Part shown: one piece after another, positions 48,810-58,164 of the stretch
Numbering within the stretch: the first letter of the stretch is position 1
Layout of the letters: the number at the start of each line of letters is the position of its first letter
Assembly (NCBI RefSeq): GCF_014898155.1
Contig: NZ_CP062938.1
Span: 1,550,001-1,614,000 of the forward strand
DNA length: 64,000 bases
Origin: Bifidobacterium eulemuris
GTDB lineage: Bacteria > Actinomycetota > Actinomycetes > Actinomycetales > Bifidobacteriaceae
Direction: 5' to 3'
Program-made: the position numbers and the translations under genes
The notes under the pieces: generated by a model
Database searches by the model: none
Seen by the model: only the letters and a program-made list of their open reading frames with translations
What the model was told of the DNA's origin: nothing

Positions 48810-50255
48810 TCAGGCGTGGGCCAATTCGCGCATCTGGTCGGGGTCGATGACCTTCTTATGCTCGCGGCCTTCCTTCGCGCCCTCGGCACGCTCGTAGGCG
48901 TCGACCTTCTTCCAGCCGGCGAAGTCGATCGGCTTGACGCCGCGGCCCTCCAGCAGGCGGTCGATGGATTCGGGATCGCGGTCCTCGGCCACGCGGCCAC
49001 CCTCGGCGGCCTTGGCCAGGTCCTCGAGCATATTGGTCACGATGGCGAGCGCGTCGGATTTGGTCGAGCCGATCAGGCCCACCGGACCGCGCTTGGCCCA
49101 ACCGGTGGCGTACAGACGCTCGCGCACCTCGCCGCCGGCTGCTTCGGTGGTGATGCGGCCGTCGCCGTTGGCGTTGGCCAGATGCGCGCCCTTGCCGTCG
49201 TAGGCGATGCCGGGCGCTTCGGCGGGCTGGTAGCCGATGGCGTGGTACACGGCCTGCACCGGATAGTCGGTGAATTCGCCGGTGCGGCTCATCTTGCCGT
49301 CGGCGCTGGTTTCGGTGCGTTCCACGCGGATTGCGACCACCTTGCCGTCCTCGCCCAGCACCTCGGTGGGGGCGGAGTTGAAGTGCACGTAGTATTTGCG
49401 GTCGGCGGGGTTGCCTTCGAAGTCGACGTCGCCGTCGTCCTCCATATCCAAAGCCATCTCGCGGATGGTGAACAGCTCCTCGACCATCTGGCGGGTGAGC
49501 TTGTCCTTGCCGGCCACCTCGATGGTCTCCTCGTCGAGGTCGAAATCGTCCTCGTCGATGATGAGCTGCACGCCGGGCAGCTTCTCCATCTCGCGCAGCT
49601 CCTGCACGCTGAACTTGGCCTGGGCCACGCCGCGGCGGATGAACAGATGCAGCTCCTTGGCCTGGTTCTTGCCGATGCCCTCGTAGACGTTGTCGGGAAT
49701 ATCGGTTTTGGCTTTGAGGTCGTCGGCGTTGCGCACGAGTTCGCGGGCCACGTCCATGGCCACGTTGCCGCCGCCGATCACGGCGACCTGCTCGGCGGTC
49801 AGCGGCCATTCGCGCGCGCCCATGGGGTAGCCGTCGTACCATTCGACGAACTTGGCCGCGCCGTACACGCCGTCGAGGTCGGCGCCCGGCAGGTTCAGCG
49901 GCTTGTCCTTGATCGCGCCGGTGGCGAACAGCACGGCGTCATAGCGGGCGAGCAGCTCGTCCAGCGTCACGTCCTTGCCGAACTCCACGTCGCAGTACAG
50001 GTGAATGTCGGGGTTGTCGAGCGTCTTCTCGAGCGCGTCGGCGATGAATTTGATGGACGGGTGGTCGGGAGCCACACCGTAGCGGACCAGACCGAACGGC
50101 ACGGGCAGCTTCTCGAACAGGTCGATGCGCGCCTTGGTGCCCAGGCCCAGTTCCTCGCCAAGCTTGCCCAGCTGGCGCAGGAAGATATCGGAGGAGTAGA
50201 CGCCGGCGGGGCCGGCGCCGATAACGGCAATGCGAAGTTCAGTATTTTCAGTCAC
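48810..50255 (-). CDS. FAD-dependent NADP+ reductase, FprA (ferredoxin/adrenodoxin reductase type)
   Basis: This 481-residue flavoenzyme moves electrons between NADPH and ferredoxin or flavodoxin. The FAD loop is VIGAGPAGVYSSD and the NADP loop VIGGGNVAMDVARELV. The C-terminal GWAKRGPVGLIGSTKSDA is a family hallmark. The start is GTG 50255 with no ribosome site; TAGTCT seven bases upstream would suit a leaderless mRNA. It may supply reduced ferredoxin-type carriers for biosynthesis. Confidence 0.93.
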   Translation of the reverse strand: MTENTELRIAVIGAGPAGVYSSDIFLRQLGKLGEELGLGTKARIDLFEKLPVPFGLVRYGVAPDHPSIKFIADALEKTLDNPDIHLYCDVEFGKDVTLDELLARYDAVLFATGAIKDKPLNLPGADLDGVYGAAKFVEWYDGYPMGAREWPLTAEQVAVIGGGNVAMDVARELVRNADDLKAKTDIPDNVYEGIGKNQAKELHLFIRRGVAQAKFSVQELREMEKLPGVQLIIDEDDFDLDEETIEVAGKDKLTRQMVEELFTIREMALDMEDDGDVDFEGNPADRKYYVHFNSAPTEVLGEDGKVVAIRVERTETSADGKMSRTGEFTDYPVQAVYHAIGYQPAEAPGIAYDGKGAHLANANGDGRITTEAAGGEVRERLYATGWAKRGPVGLIGSTKSDALAIVTNMLEDLAKAAEGGRVAEDRDPESIDRLLEGRGVKPIDFAGWKKVDAYERAEGAKEGREHKKVIDPDQMRELAHA

Positions 50256-50365
50256 GCGTTACAGACTAACGCAAGCCGGCCCCGCTGAACAGAGGGGAAC
50301 CGCACTTCCCACAAGAAATCGCCACGCCTCGCGGCCGTCAAACGTTCATCTGCGGCATCGGTCAC

Positions 50366-50501
50366 GACGAGTTGGCACTTGGCCCTTCCAGTTGGCACCC
50401 GATTCGGGGCGTCGGCGGAGGCCGGCAACGTCATTCCGCCGTTGCGCGAACACTGGCTTCACAACGCAGTGCCAACTGGAGGCCCCAAGTGCCAACTCGT
50501 C
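50366..50501. repeat. Palindromic element E4 with AGTTGGCAC motif
   Basis: The left arm (50366-50398) begins GACGAGTTGGCACTTGG and ends CCAGTTGGCAC. The right arm (50469-50501) is its inverted copy with three mismatches. AGTTGGCAC therefore occurs twice directly, 20 bp apart, and twice inverted. The loop is 70 bp. It lies in the 270-bp gap between the reductase and the metal ATPase; no gene is seen there. Confidence 0.85.
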
Positions 50502-50525
50502 AGAAACTGCCTCCGCCGCAACCGG

Positions 50526-52943
50526 TCAGTCGCGGTCGATGAGCACGGTCAACGCCCATAGAATGCTCACCACATCGATGGCCTCCTGCAGGAACGCGCC
50601 AAGCACCACCGGAATCAGGTTGAACGCGGCGGCGATCATACCGACCAGCGCCAGACCAAGCCCGAGCAGCACGGCTTGCAGCATCACGCGGCGGGTACGG
50701 CGGGCGATGGCGATGGCCCGCGGCACGGAGGCGATATCGTCGTTCATAATCACGACCTGGGCGGATTCGGAGGCGGCGGTCGACGTGCCGTCGGTGATGG
50801 CCATGCCGATATCGGCGGCGGCGAGCACGGGAGCGTCATTGACGCCATCGCCCACCATCATCGTCACCGTATGCCGCGAACCGGGCTCCGTCATCGCCGT
50901 AGCCTTGCGCACCGCGTTGACCTTATCTTCGGGGAAGAGTTCGGCTTGCACATCGTCGATGCCCACCTCGTCGGCGATGATGCGCGCCGAAGCGGCCTTG
51001 TCGCCGGTGAGCATGGTGAGCGCGCCCACGCCCAGCTCGCGCAGCTGCGCCAACGCCCGGCTCGCGTTGGCGCGCGGCACGTCACGCAACACGATGCGCG
51101 CGACCAGCTGCCCGTCGACGGACACGTAGGTGGCCATCTCGTCGGGAGCGAGCGCACCGAAGCGCGCACGTATGGATGCGGACGGCATCTCGTGGAGTTC
51201 AGACCGCGCCACACGGCCCGCTTCCGCACTGACGTCCGACGGCATATCCGCCGAGGTGACCGCCGTGGAATTCGCCGACATGTCGACGCCCGCCGCATCG
51301 CCCGATATGGATCCGACCGCAACGTTCGGCCGCGCCGACTGATCGTCATGCGTCACGGGCTGGAACCCGTCCTGGGATTCGTTGGCGAAAGCCAGCCGCC
51401 CCACACGCACCCGATGCCCGTTGACCTCGCCGCTCACGCCTTTGCCGGCGTCCTCCACGATGTTGTTGACCACCGGATGCTCGCGGCCATGGCCGGGAAA
51501 GTCGCGTTCCGGACAGCTGCGCTGCCCGTCGGCGAAACGCTGGTCGAGACGCGCCAACGCCTCCAAACCGGCTTTGGCGATGCCCTTGGCGAGAATATGC
51601 ACGGAGTAGTTCTCCACCACGCCGGCCATCATCAGCACATGGTCCTGATTGAGGCGCGTGTCCACGCCCGGCAGCATCTCCACGCGCACCACCTGCGGCT
51701 GCTTGACGGTCAGCGTGCCAGTTTTGTCGAAGAACACATGCCCCACGCGGCCGAGCGTCTCCAGAACGTCCTGTGTTTTGATCAGCACTCCGGCTTTGGC
51801 GAGGCGGCCCGTGCCGGCCACATAGGCCACCGGTGCGGCGATCAGCAGCGGGCACGGGGTGGCGAGCACCAGCACTTGGGCGAATCGTGTGGGGTCGCCG
51901 GCCATCGCCCATGCCACGCCGGCGATGACCAGCGCGAGCACGGTGAACGGCACGGCGAGACGGTCGGCGGTTTTCACCACGGCGGGCCGTGATTCCTGGG
52001 CGGAGGCGACCAGCGACATGATCCGCTGGTATTGCGAGTCTCCGGCCACCTGCGTGGCGCGCATGGTGAGCGTGGTCGAACCGTTCACCGCGCCCGACAT
52101 CACGCGCGCGCCCGCGAAGATCTCACGCGGCACGGGTTCGCCGTTGATATTGCTCAGGTCGAGCGTGGCGGATCCGGACAGCAGCTCGCCGTCCACGGGC
52201 ACGGTTTCGCCCGGCAGCACGATCACCACATCGCCAAGCGCCACCTCGTCGACCGGCACCGTGCGAAAATGCGCGTCGCGCGCCGGAGTTTCGGAGCCTG
52301 TGGATTTCGATTCCGCACGTTCCCCTCCCCGTCTGCGCGCATCCGTCTTGAGAGCGTCGGCGACGGCGGTTTCGCAGGCCTGCGCGTCACGGTCGGTGAT
52401 CGCGCAGGTTTCGCCGCCGGGGACTACGGGGGCGACGGGGCGGAATCCGTCATGCCGCGTACCGATGTTGCGGGCCGGTTTGGCACCCGTTCCCGCACCC
52501 GCACTCACGCCCACGCCGGGCAATGTGGAGACATGCGCGGTGACCGGCGCGGCCGCCATCAGCGCGGTCAGGTTGCTTTCGGCTTTGGACTGGGCGTATT
52601 CCTCGATGGCCTCGCCGGAGGAGATCATCAGCACCACGGCCCAGCTGGCCCAGTATTCCTGCACGGCGACGGTGGAGAGGATGGCGATGACGGCGAGCAC
52701 GTCGACGCCGACGATGCCGTGCCGCAGGTCGTCCACCATGCCGATCACCGTGGTCACCACGGTGTAGGCGACCAACGCGATCACCACCCACTGCCCCAGC
52801 GAGGGGTTTACGGGGAGGATTCCAAGGAAGGGCACGGATCCGCCCCACGGACGGTAGTCCCACAGCAACAGAAGAGGAATCGCCGCCAGAATCGTGATGG
52901 GAAGCAGCGGAACGTTTTTGGCTATCTCAAATGCCTTGCGCAT
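50526..52943 (-). CDS. Heavy-metal P-type ATPase (P1B type)
   Basis: This 805-residue metal pump has the phosphorylated Asp406 in FFDKTGTLT, SNINGEPVP in the actuator domain, MLTGDKA and GDGVNDAPVL. The metal site in helix 6 reads ATPCPLLIAAPVA. No N-terminal metal-binding domain is present. The nucleotide domain has YSVHILAKGI where most P1B pumps have SEHPLA. Two low-complexity inserts (about residues 140-220 and 530-600) lengthen it. GGAGACC lies before ATG 52943. The metal is unknown. Confidence 0.88.
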   Translation of the reverse strand: MRKAFEIAKNVPLLPITILAAIPLLLLWDYRPWGGSVPFLGILPVNPSLGQWVVIALVAYTVVTTVIGMVDDLRHGIVGVDVLAVIAILSTVAVQEYWASWAVVLMISSGEAIEEYAQSKAESNLTALMAAAPVTAHVSTLPGVGVSAGAGTGAKPARNIGTRHDGFRPVAPVVPGGETCAITDRDAQACETAVADALKTDARRRGGERAESKSTGSETPARDAHFRTVPVDEVALGDVVIVLPGETVPVDGELLSGSATLDLSNINGEPVPREIFAGARVMSGAVNGSTTLTMRATQVAGDSQYQRIMSLVASAQESRPAVVKTADRLAVPFTVLALVIAGVAWAMAGDPTRFAQVLVLATPCPLLIAAPVAYVAGTGRLAKAGVLIKTQDVLETLGRVGHVFFDKTGTLTVKQPQVVRVEMLPGVDTRLNQDHVLMMAGVVENYSVHILAKGIAKAGLEALARLDQRFADGQRSCPERDFPGHGREHPVVNNIVEDAGKGVSGEVNGHRVRVGRLAFANESQDGFQPVTHDDQSARPNVAVGSISGDAAGVDMSANSTAVTSADMPSDVSAEAGRVARSELHEMPSASIRARFGALAPDEMATYVSVDGQLVARIVLRDVPRANASRALAQLRELGVGALTMLTGDKAASARIIADEVGIDDVQAELFPEDKVNAVRKATAMTEPGSRHTVTMMVGDGVNDAPVLAAADIGMAITDGTSTAASESAQVVIMNDDIASVPRAIAIARRTRRVMLQAVLLGLGLALVGMIAAAFNLIPVVLGAFLQEAIDVVSILWALTVLIDRD

Positions 52944-53161
52944 CAGGTCTCCTTACGTCGTTTTGGGGTCGTTCGCGTGCCATGCGTCGACCCCGCATGT
53001 GCACGCCTTGTTAAACCCATCGCGACTCCACGGAAAACGCGGATGCTCACGATACACGGCGTAAGAATTTATTTATGCCGAGCCAACGCTACCAGCAGTC
53101 CGCCGGCGGCGCAAGTTCCGCGGGCGGTCGCTTTGCCCCGGTCCGGCAGAGCGACGAACAT

Positions 53162-53205
53162 GCGAAAAGGCGGCCGGCGACTGAATGTCACCGACCGCCT
53201 TTCGC
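53162..53205 (-). terminator. Terminator after htrA
   Basis: GCGAAAAGGCGG (53162-53173) pairs with CCGCCTTTCGC (53195-53205), extended by CCGG/CCG inside. It begins 28 bp beyond the HtrA stop. The stem has an A/T-rich end that supplies a T-run on the minus strand. Confidence 0.75.
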
Positions 53206-53232
53206 GTGTCTAGAGGCGCCGAAGCGTCGGGT

Positions 53233-55107
53233 TTACCACAGGCCGAACGGATCGGTCAGGCCGTCGTAACCGTAGCCGTCGCTGTCGCTGTTGCCGTCGC
53301 TCTGGCCGTCCTGGCTGTCCTGATCGTTCTGGTTGCTCTGGCTGTCGGATTCGGACCTGTTGGATCCGGTCACGGTGTCCTCCTCCTGGTCGAGCGTCAC
53401 GTTCACGTCCATGGTGTTGCCGTTGCGCACGATGGTGAGCGTCACCTCGTCGCCCATGGCGGCGGCGCGAACGTATCCGAGCAGCGAGTACATATTGTTC
53501 ACCGCGTTGCCGTTGTAGGCGACGATGGCGTCGCCCTCCTGCAGGCCGGCCTGGTCGGCGGGGCCGCCGGAGACGACCGCCGACCTACCCGTGGAGGATT
53601 TGATCAGCGCGCATCCGCGGGTCACGCCGTCGGCCTCGACCGTGGACGAGGCGATGGTCACGCCCAGGGCCACGTGCGTGACCGAACCGGTTTCGAGGAT
53701 CTCCTCGGTCACGCGCTTGACCAGATTGGACGGAATCGCGAAGCCGATGCCGATCGAACCCGCGGACGAGCTGGACGAGCTGGCCGTCGCGATCGACGAG
53801 TTGATGCCGATCACCTGGCCGGCCGCGTTGAAGGTCGGGCCGCCGGAGTTGCCGGGGTTGATGGCCGCGTCGAGCTGCACCGCGTTGGTCACGATCTGGG
53901 AGTTGGTCTCGTCGTCCATCACGCTCACCGGGCGGTTCAGCGCGGAGACGATGCCGGTGGTGGCGGTGTCGTCATAGCCCAGCGGATTGCCGATGGCCAT
54001 CACGTCCTCGCCCACCGCGAGCTGGTCGGAGTCGGCGAATTCCACGCCCTTCAGATCGCTCGGCGGATTGTCGAGCTTGATCACCGCCAGATCGGTGGTG
54101 GTGTCGGAGCCGACCAATGTGGCGGAGTAGATCGCGCCGCTCGCCAGCGTCACCTGAATCTGCTGCGCGCCGGAGACCACGTGGTTGTTGGTCACGATAT
54201 TGCCTTCGGAGTCAAGGATTGCGCCGGAACCCTGCGCGCTGCCGTTTTCCGTAGCGACCTGGATGGCGACCACGGAGTCGGAGACCTCGCTGGCCACGGC
54301 CTTCCAATCGGTCGCCTCGCCGGTTTTCGCCGTGGCGGAGCCGGATCCGGACTTATTCGAGCTGACGTTCGACAGGGAATTGGACGTCGGCACGGTCACC
54401 CAGCCGTTGGTGATGGCCGCGAAGCCGAGTCCCAGGCACAGCGCGGCGGCGAGCAGCGCGGAGATCACCGCGATCGTCACGCTTTTCACCGTGCCGCTGG
54501 AGGCGTGCGGACGGGAGCCGCCCGGCTGGGCCGCGTTCTGCGGCATCCCCTGCTGCGGCGGCACCGCTCCGCCGGCCGGCGTGGCGCTCTGCTGGGCTTG
54601 CGGATTGAAGAAGGGATTGCCGTTGCCGGCGTTGGTGTACGGGTTGCGGTTGCCTTGCGCGCCGTTCTGCTGGGGCTGACCGAACCCGAAGATCGAGGTC
54701 GGGGCGCCGTTCTGCTGGGCCTGGCCGTTGGCCGGTGCGCCCTGCTGGCCGGTCGCGGCCGACTGCGTGGGCGTCGGACCGTACGCGCCGTACTCGGGCG
54801 CGGGCCGGTACTGCTGCTGGGCGGAAGCGCCCTGCGCGGCGGTATTGGTTGTCGGCGCGGAGGACACGACGGTCTGTTCGCCCGCCGCGGCGGCGTAATC
54901 CGGCGTGTCGGACGCCACCGTCGTGTCCTGCGTCTGATCCGCGGCGACCGGTGTGCCCATGGGGACGGTGTTCTCCACGGGGTCGATCGACACGGTCGCT
55001 TCGTGCTGTTCGTGCTGTTCGTTCTGCGGCGCGGCGTTCTCATTCGGCGTCTGCTGGCCATCTGACGCGCCCGCGCCGGCGTTCCAGCGCTCGTTCTCTT
55101 CAGCCAT
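53233..55107 (-). CDS. HtrA/DegP-type serine protease with PDZ domain
   Basis: This 624-residue envelope protease has a disordered N-terminal cytoplasmic part of about 210 residues rich in Gln, Asn, Pro and Ala, then one membrane helix, a trypsin-like domain, and a PDZ domain. The triad is His in NIVTNNHVVSGA, Asp in TTTDLAVIKL and Ser in NPGNSGGPTF. The C-terminal tail is Ser/Asp/Gln rich. AAGGAG precedes ATG 55107. It handles misfolded envelope proteins. Confidence 0.95.
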   Translation of the reverse strand: MAEENERWNAGAGASDGQQTPNENAAPQNEQHEQHEATVSIDPVENTVPMGTPVAADQTQDTTVASDTPDYAAAAGEQTVVSSAPTTNTAAQGASAQQQYRPAPEYGAYGPTPTQSAATGQQGAPANGQAQQNGAPTSIFGFGQPQQNGAQGNRNPYTNAGNGNPFFNPQAQQSATPAGGAVPPQQGMPQNAAQPGGSRPHASSGTVKSVTIAVISALLAAALCLGLGFAAITNGWVTVPTSNSLSNVSSNKSGSGSATAKTGEATDWKAVASEVSDSVVAIQVATENGSAQGSGAILDSEGNIVTNNHVVSGAQQIQVTLASGAIYSATLVGSDTTTDLAVIKLDNPPSDLKGVEFADSDQLAVGEDVMAIGNPLGYDDTATTGIVSALNRPVSVMDDETNSQIVTNAVQLDAAINPGNSGGPTFNAAGQVIGINSSIATASSSSSSAGSIGIGFAIPSNLVKRVTEEILETGSVTHVALGVTIASSTVEADGVTRGCALIKSSTGRSAVVSGGPADQAGLQEGDAIVAYNGNAVNNMYSLLGYVRAAAMGDEVTLTIVRNGNTMDVNVTLDQEEDTVTGSNRSESDSQSNQNDQDSQDGQSDGNSDSDGYGYDGLTDPFGLW

Positions 55108-55146
55108 ATGTGCTCCTTCATTCGTCGGCGGCAAAGTTTCCTTCAT

Positions 55147-55457
55147 TCAGCAATCGGCGCCGCCGGCTTTCGATTTGCTAATTAAGAGTTAAGATAGCCG
55201 CTCTGGAAGTTTCCTGAATGTTCATTGGGAGAAGAAACCGAAACGTCATCAAGCATTATGAGCAAGCCTGCGAAAGCCGTGCGACGCCACATCCAGCCCA
55301 ATCAAAAAGCTTGATATCATGCGGTTTTCCGCCCAACCTCAGGCCTATTGTGAGCTCGGCCACACCGGCCGCCATCATCACACATCACACACATATCACA
55401 CGCATAACACAGCGGAACGCAGCTTTTCGTACGACACGTTCGCTTAAAGTGAAGCCT
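55147..55457. other. Intergenic region before tgt with CACA-rich tract
   Basis: This 311-bp divergent gap serves both htrA and tgt. It is A/T-richer than its surroundings. A tract at 55376-55420 repeats ATCACAC and ACACAT. AATTAAGAGTTAAG near 55179-55193 may be part of the htrA promoter. Nothing gene-like is seen. Confidence 0.5.
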
Positions 55458-56747
55458 ATGACCGACTTCCTGAACCATCCCATCGGAGCCGCGGCCGGCC
55501 AGCCGGGAGACCGGGCCGCATTCTCCTTCGAAACCATCACCCGCCTGCCCGACGCCCCCGAAGGCAAGGGGCGCGGCGGCGCGCGCTACGGACGCACCGG
55601 CATCATCCACACCCCCCATGGCGACATCCGCACCCCCGCCTTCGTGCCGGTGGCGACGCAGGCGGCCATGAAGGCGGTGCTGCCCGAAACCATGCGCCAA
55701 CTCGGCGCGCAATGCCTGCTGTCCAACGCCTTCCACCTGTTCGAAAGACCGGGCGAGGACGTGCTCGACGCGGCCGGCGGCTTGGGGCGCTTTATGAACT
55801 GGAGCGGCCCCACCTTCACCGATTCGGGCGGCTTCCAGGTGCTGTCGCTCGGTTCGGGCTTCAAAAAAACGCTGGCGATGGACGTGACCGGCATGAAGTC
55901 GGACGATGTGATCGCCGCCGGCAAGGAGCGCCTCGCCTTCGTGGACGAGGACGGCGTCACGTTCAAATCACCTTTAAACGGCGACAGGCATCGCTTCTCC
56001 GCCGAGATCTCGATGGGCATCCAGCACAAAATCGGCGCGGACATCATGTTCGCCTTCGATGAGCTGACCACGCTGATGAACACGCGCGGCTACCAGGAGG
56101 AGTCGGTGGAACGCACCTACCGCTGGGCGAAGCGCTGCGTGGCCGAGCACGAGCGGCTCACCGCCGAACGTCTGGGCAAGCCGTACCAGGCGCTGTACGG
56201 CGTGGTGCAGGGCGCGAACTACGAGGACCTGCGCCGGCGGGCGGCCGGGCAGATCGCCTCGCTCGACTTCGACGGCGTGGGCATCGGCGGCGCGCTGGAG
56301 AAGCGCATCATCGGCGACATCTGCGCGTGGATCTGCGACTCGATGCCCGAAAACCGGCCGCGCCACGTGCTCGGCATCGCCTCGGTGGACGATATCTTCG
56401 CCTGCGTGGAGAACGGCGGCGACACCTTCGACTGCGTGGCGCCGGCGCGATGCGGCCGCAACGGCGCGATTTTCACGCGGCACGGACGATATAACGTCAA
56501 ACGCGCCGAATTCAAAACGGATTTCGGGCCGTTGGAGGACGGCTGCGAATGCTATACGTGCCGGAATTATTCGAAGGCGTATGTGGACCATCTGCTGCGC
56601 GCCCGCGAATTCAACGGGTTCACGTTGGCGACGATCCACAACGAGTATTTCTTCATCAAACTGCTCGACGATATTCGCGCCTCGATCGACGGCGGCTATT
56701 TCGAGGAGTTCCGCGACGAATCGTTGGCGCATTTTTACGGGGAGTAG
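55458..56747 (+). CDS. tgt: Queuine tRNA-ribosyltransferase (tRNA-guanine transglycosylase)
   Basis: This 429-residue enzyme exchanges guanine 34 of GUN anticodons for queuine or its precursor. The nucleophile-bearing motif is FTDSGGFQVLSL and the second Asp lies in MAFDELTT-like FAFDELTTL. VVQGANYEDLRRR is the substrate loop. The zinc ligands are CECYTCRNY plus a later His. ATG 55458 is chosen because the upstream frame is not conserved in character. No queuosine synthesis genes are nearby. Confidence 0.95.
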   Translation: MTDFLNHPIGAAAGQPGDRAAFSFETITRLPDAPEGKGRGGARYGRTGIIHTPHGDIRTPAFVPVATQAAMKAVLPETMRQLGAQCLLSNAFHLFERPGEDVLDAAGGLGRFMNWSGPTFTDSGGFQVLSLGSGFKKTLAMDVTGMKSDDVIAAGKERLAFVDEDGVTFKSPLNGDRHRFSAEISMGIQHKIGADIMFAFDELTTLMNTRGYQEESVERTYRWAKRCVAEHERLTAERLGKPYQALYGVVQGANYEDLRRRAAGQIASLDFDGVGIGGALEKRIIGDICAWICDSMPENRPRHVLGIASVDDIFACVENGGDTFDCVAPARCGRNGAIFTRHGRYNVKRAEFKTDFGPLEDGCECYTCRNYSKAYVDHLLRAREFNGFTLATIHNEYFFIKLLDDIRASIDGGYFEEFRDESLAHFYGE

Positions 56748-56759
56748 CGGGTCGGCCGG

Positions 56760-57080
56760 CTCGCGTCGCGCGCTTGTGATTTCCGAAGGAAATCGGCGAA
56801 TTCAAGGATGGCTCCGCCGGCACGAAAGCCCACAGGGCTTTCTCTACGGCCGGCTCGCGTCGCGCGCTCGTGATTTTCCTTTGGAAAATCGGCGCGCGAA
56901 GGATGGCTCCGTCGTCAAAGAGCCCACAGGGCTCTTCTCCTCCTCGCGTCGCGCGCTTGTGATTTTCCTTCGGAAAATCGGCGCGCAAAGGATGGCTCCG
57001 TCGTCAAAGAGCCCACAGGGCTCTTCTCCTCCTCGCGTCGCGCGCTTGTGATTTTCCTTCGGAAAATCGGCGCGCGACAC
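56760..57080. repeat. Tandem array of 89-94-bp units with two hairpins each
   Basis: Units begin with CTCGCGTCGCGCG at 56760, 56854, 56943 and 57032; the last is cut short. Each has GATTTTCCTTCGGAAAATC and AGAGCCCACAGGGCTCT hairpins. Unit 1 differs, with AAAGCCCACAGGGCTTT, another paired change. The array lies between tgt and tRNA-Leu and holds no credible gene. Confidence 0.9.
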
Positions 57081-57127
57081 GCCAAGTTGCTTCATATATT
57101 TATTGGTGGTAAATTGTCCCCTTGTCT

Positions 57128-57210
57128 GCGAGTGTGGCGGAATGGTAGACGCGCTGTCTTCAGGTGGCAGTGAGTGTATGCTCGTGGGGGTTCAAGTCCC
57201 CCCACTCGCA
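57128..57210 (+). tRNA. tRNA-Leu (anticodon CAG)
   Basis: The 83-nt sequence folds as a class II tRNA: acceptor GCGAGTG/CACTCGC, anticodon stem CTGTC/GGCAG around TTCAGGT (anticodon CAG), a long variable arm TGAGTGTATGCTCGT, and T-arm GGGGG/CCCCC with TTCAAGT. CCA is not encoded. It decodes CUG, the main Leu codon here. Confidence 0.97.
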
Positions 57211-57218
57211 CGAGGATG

Positions 57219-57262
57219 AAAACCCCTCGAACAGTTGAGATATCAACGGTTCGAGGGGTTTT
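57219..57262 (+). terminator. Terminator after tRNA-Leu
   Basis: AAAACCCCTCGAAC (57219-57232) pairs exactly with GTTCGAGGGGTTTT (57249-57262), so A- and T-runs flank a GC stem. It begins eight bases after the tRNA. Confidence 0.9.
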
Positions 57263-57422
57263 CGCTTATGCTCTCGCCCATTGCGATCCGCCACCGGCCG
57301 CGGCATTGGACCCGCGCGGCGGACGAGACGCAGAGTCTTTACATAGCCACGCTATCGTGTCCACAACGTGCCATACGGACGCTTGGCACCGCTTGTTCGC
57401 CGGCGCGCGGGAAGGAGACACC

Positions 57423-58142
57423 ATGGCCGAAATCACCCGCGACATCCTGTTTCTGCTCGTGCTGTTCGTCTCCAATATGATTCAGGCGATCACAGGATTC
57501 GCAGGCACCGTTCTGGCCATGCCGGCCTCGATGATGCTTATCGGCGCGGACGAGGCGCGGGTGGTGCTCAACGCCATGGCCCTTGTCTCCTGTCTCTGGC
57601 TGGGCATGCAGCATCGCCGGCATATTCGCTGGCGAGAACTCATCCGCATGGTTGGGCTCATGATGATCGGCATGGTCGCCGGCATGCTGCTGTATCGCGC
57701 GCTGCCCCTCGCCCCGCTGCAGCGGGCGTACGGCCTGTTCATCATCGCCGTCGCCCTCAAGAACCTGCTGTTTCCCTCCACGCGCGAGCCTCGCCCTTGG
57801 CTGATGACGGTGATTCTGCTGGCTTCGGGGGTGATTCATGGCCTATTCGTCTCGGGCGGCGCACTGCTGGTGGTGTATGCGGCCGCGCGGCTGAAGGACA
57901 AGGACGAATTCCGCGCCACCGTCGCTTGCGTCTGGGTGGTTCTGAATACGGTGATGGGAGCGCAGCAGGTCGCGGCCGGCGAGTGGACGCCGCACGCCGT
58001 GGCGATCACCGTCATAGGCCTGCCCATGCTGGCATTGGCCGTGCTCATCGGCAACCACCTGCAACGGCGCATCAGCCAGCAGGCGTTCCTGACACTGACC
58101 TACGCACTCCTCGTCGTCTCCGGGATATCGATCCTGTTCTGA
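57423..58142 (+). CDS. tauE: TauE/SafE-family sulfonate/anion exporter
   Basis: This 239-residue membrane protein has seven or eight helices. It carries TauE/SafE marks such as MIQAITGFAGTVLAMP and GVIHGLFVSGGALLVVY. In bifidobacterial taurine clusters a TauE protein is thought to export the isethionate product; that role is inferred here from the neighbours. GGAAGGAG precedes ATG 57423. The regulator gene follows after 22 bp on the same strand. Confidence 0.85.
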   Translation: MAEITRDILFLLVLFVSNMIQAITGFAGTVLAMPASMMLIGADEARVVLNAMALVSCLWLGMQHRRHIRWRELIRMVGLMMIGMVAGMLLYRALPLAPLQRAYGLFIIAVALKNLLFPSTREPRPWLMTVILLASGVIHGLFVSGGALLVVYAAARLKDKDEFRATVACVWVVLNTVMGAQQVAAGEWTPHAVAITVIGLPMLALAVLIGNHLQRRISQQAFLTLTYALLVVSGISILF

Positions 58143-58164
58143 AAAGCCCAAGAAAGGAACCCAC

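Noticed and set aside
51560..51620. Broken nucleotide-binding motif in the P1B ATPase (HI instead of HP)
   Set aside because: All other catalytic motifs are intact and variants at this place seem to occur in this subgroup, so it is not taken as inactivation.
56760..57080. Possible CRISPR array
   Set aside because: The units are nearly identical along their whole length with no unique spacers and no cas genes nearby; it is a plain tandem repeat.
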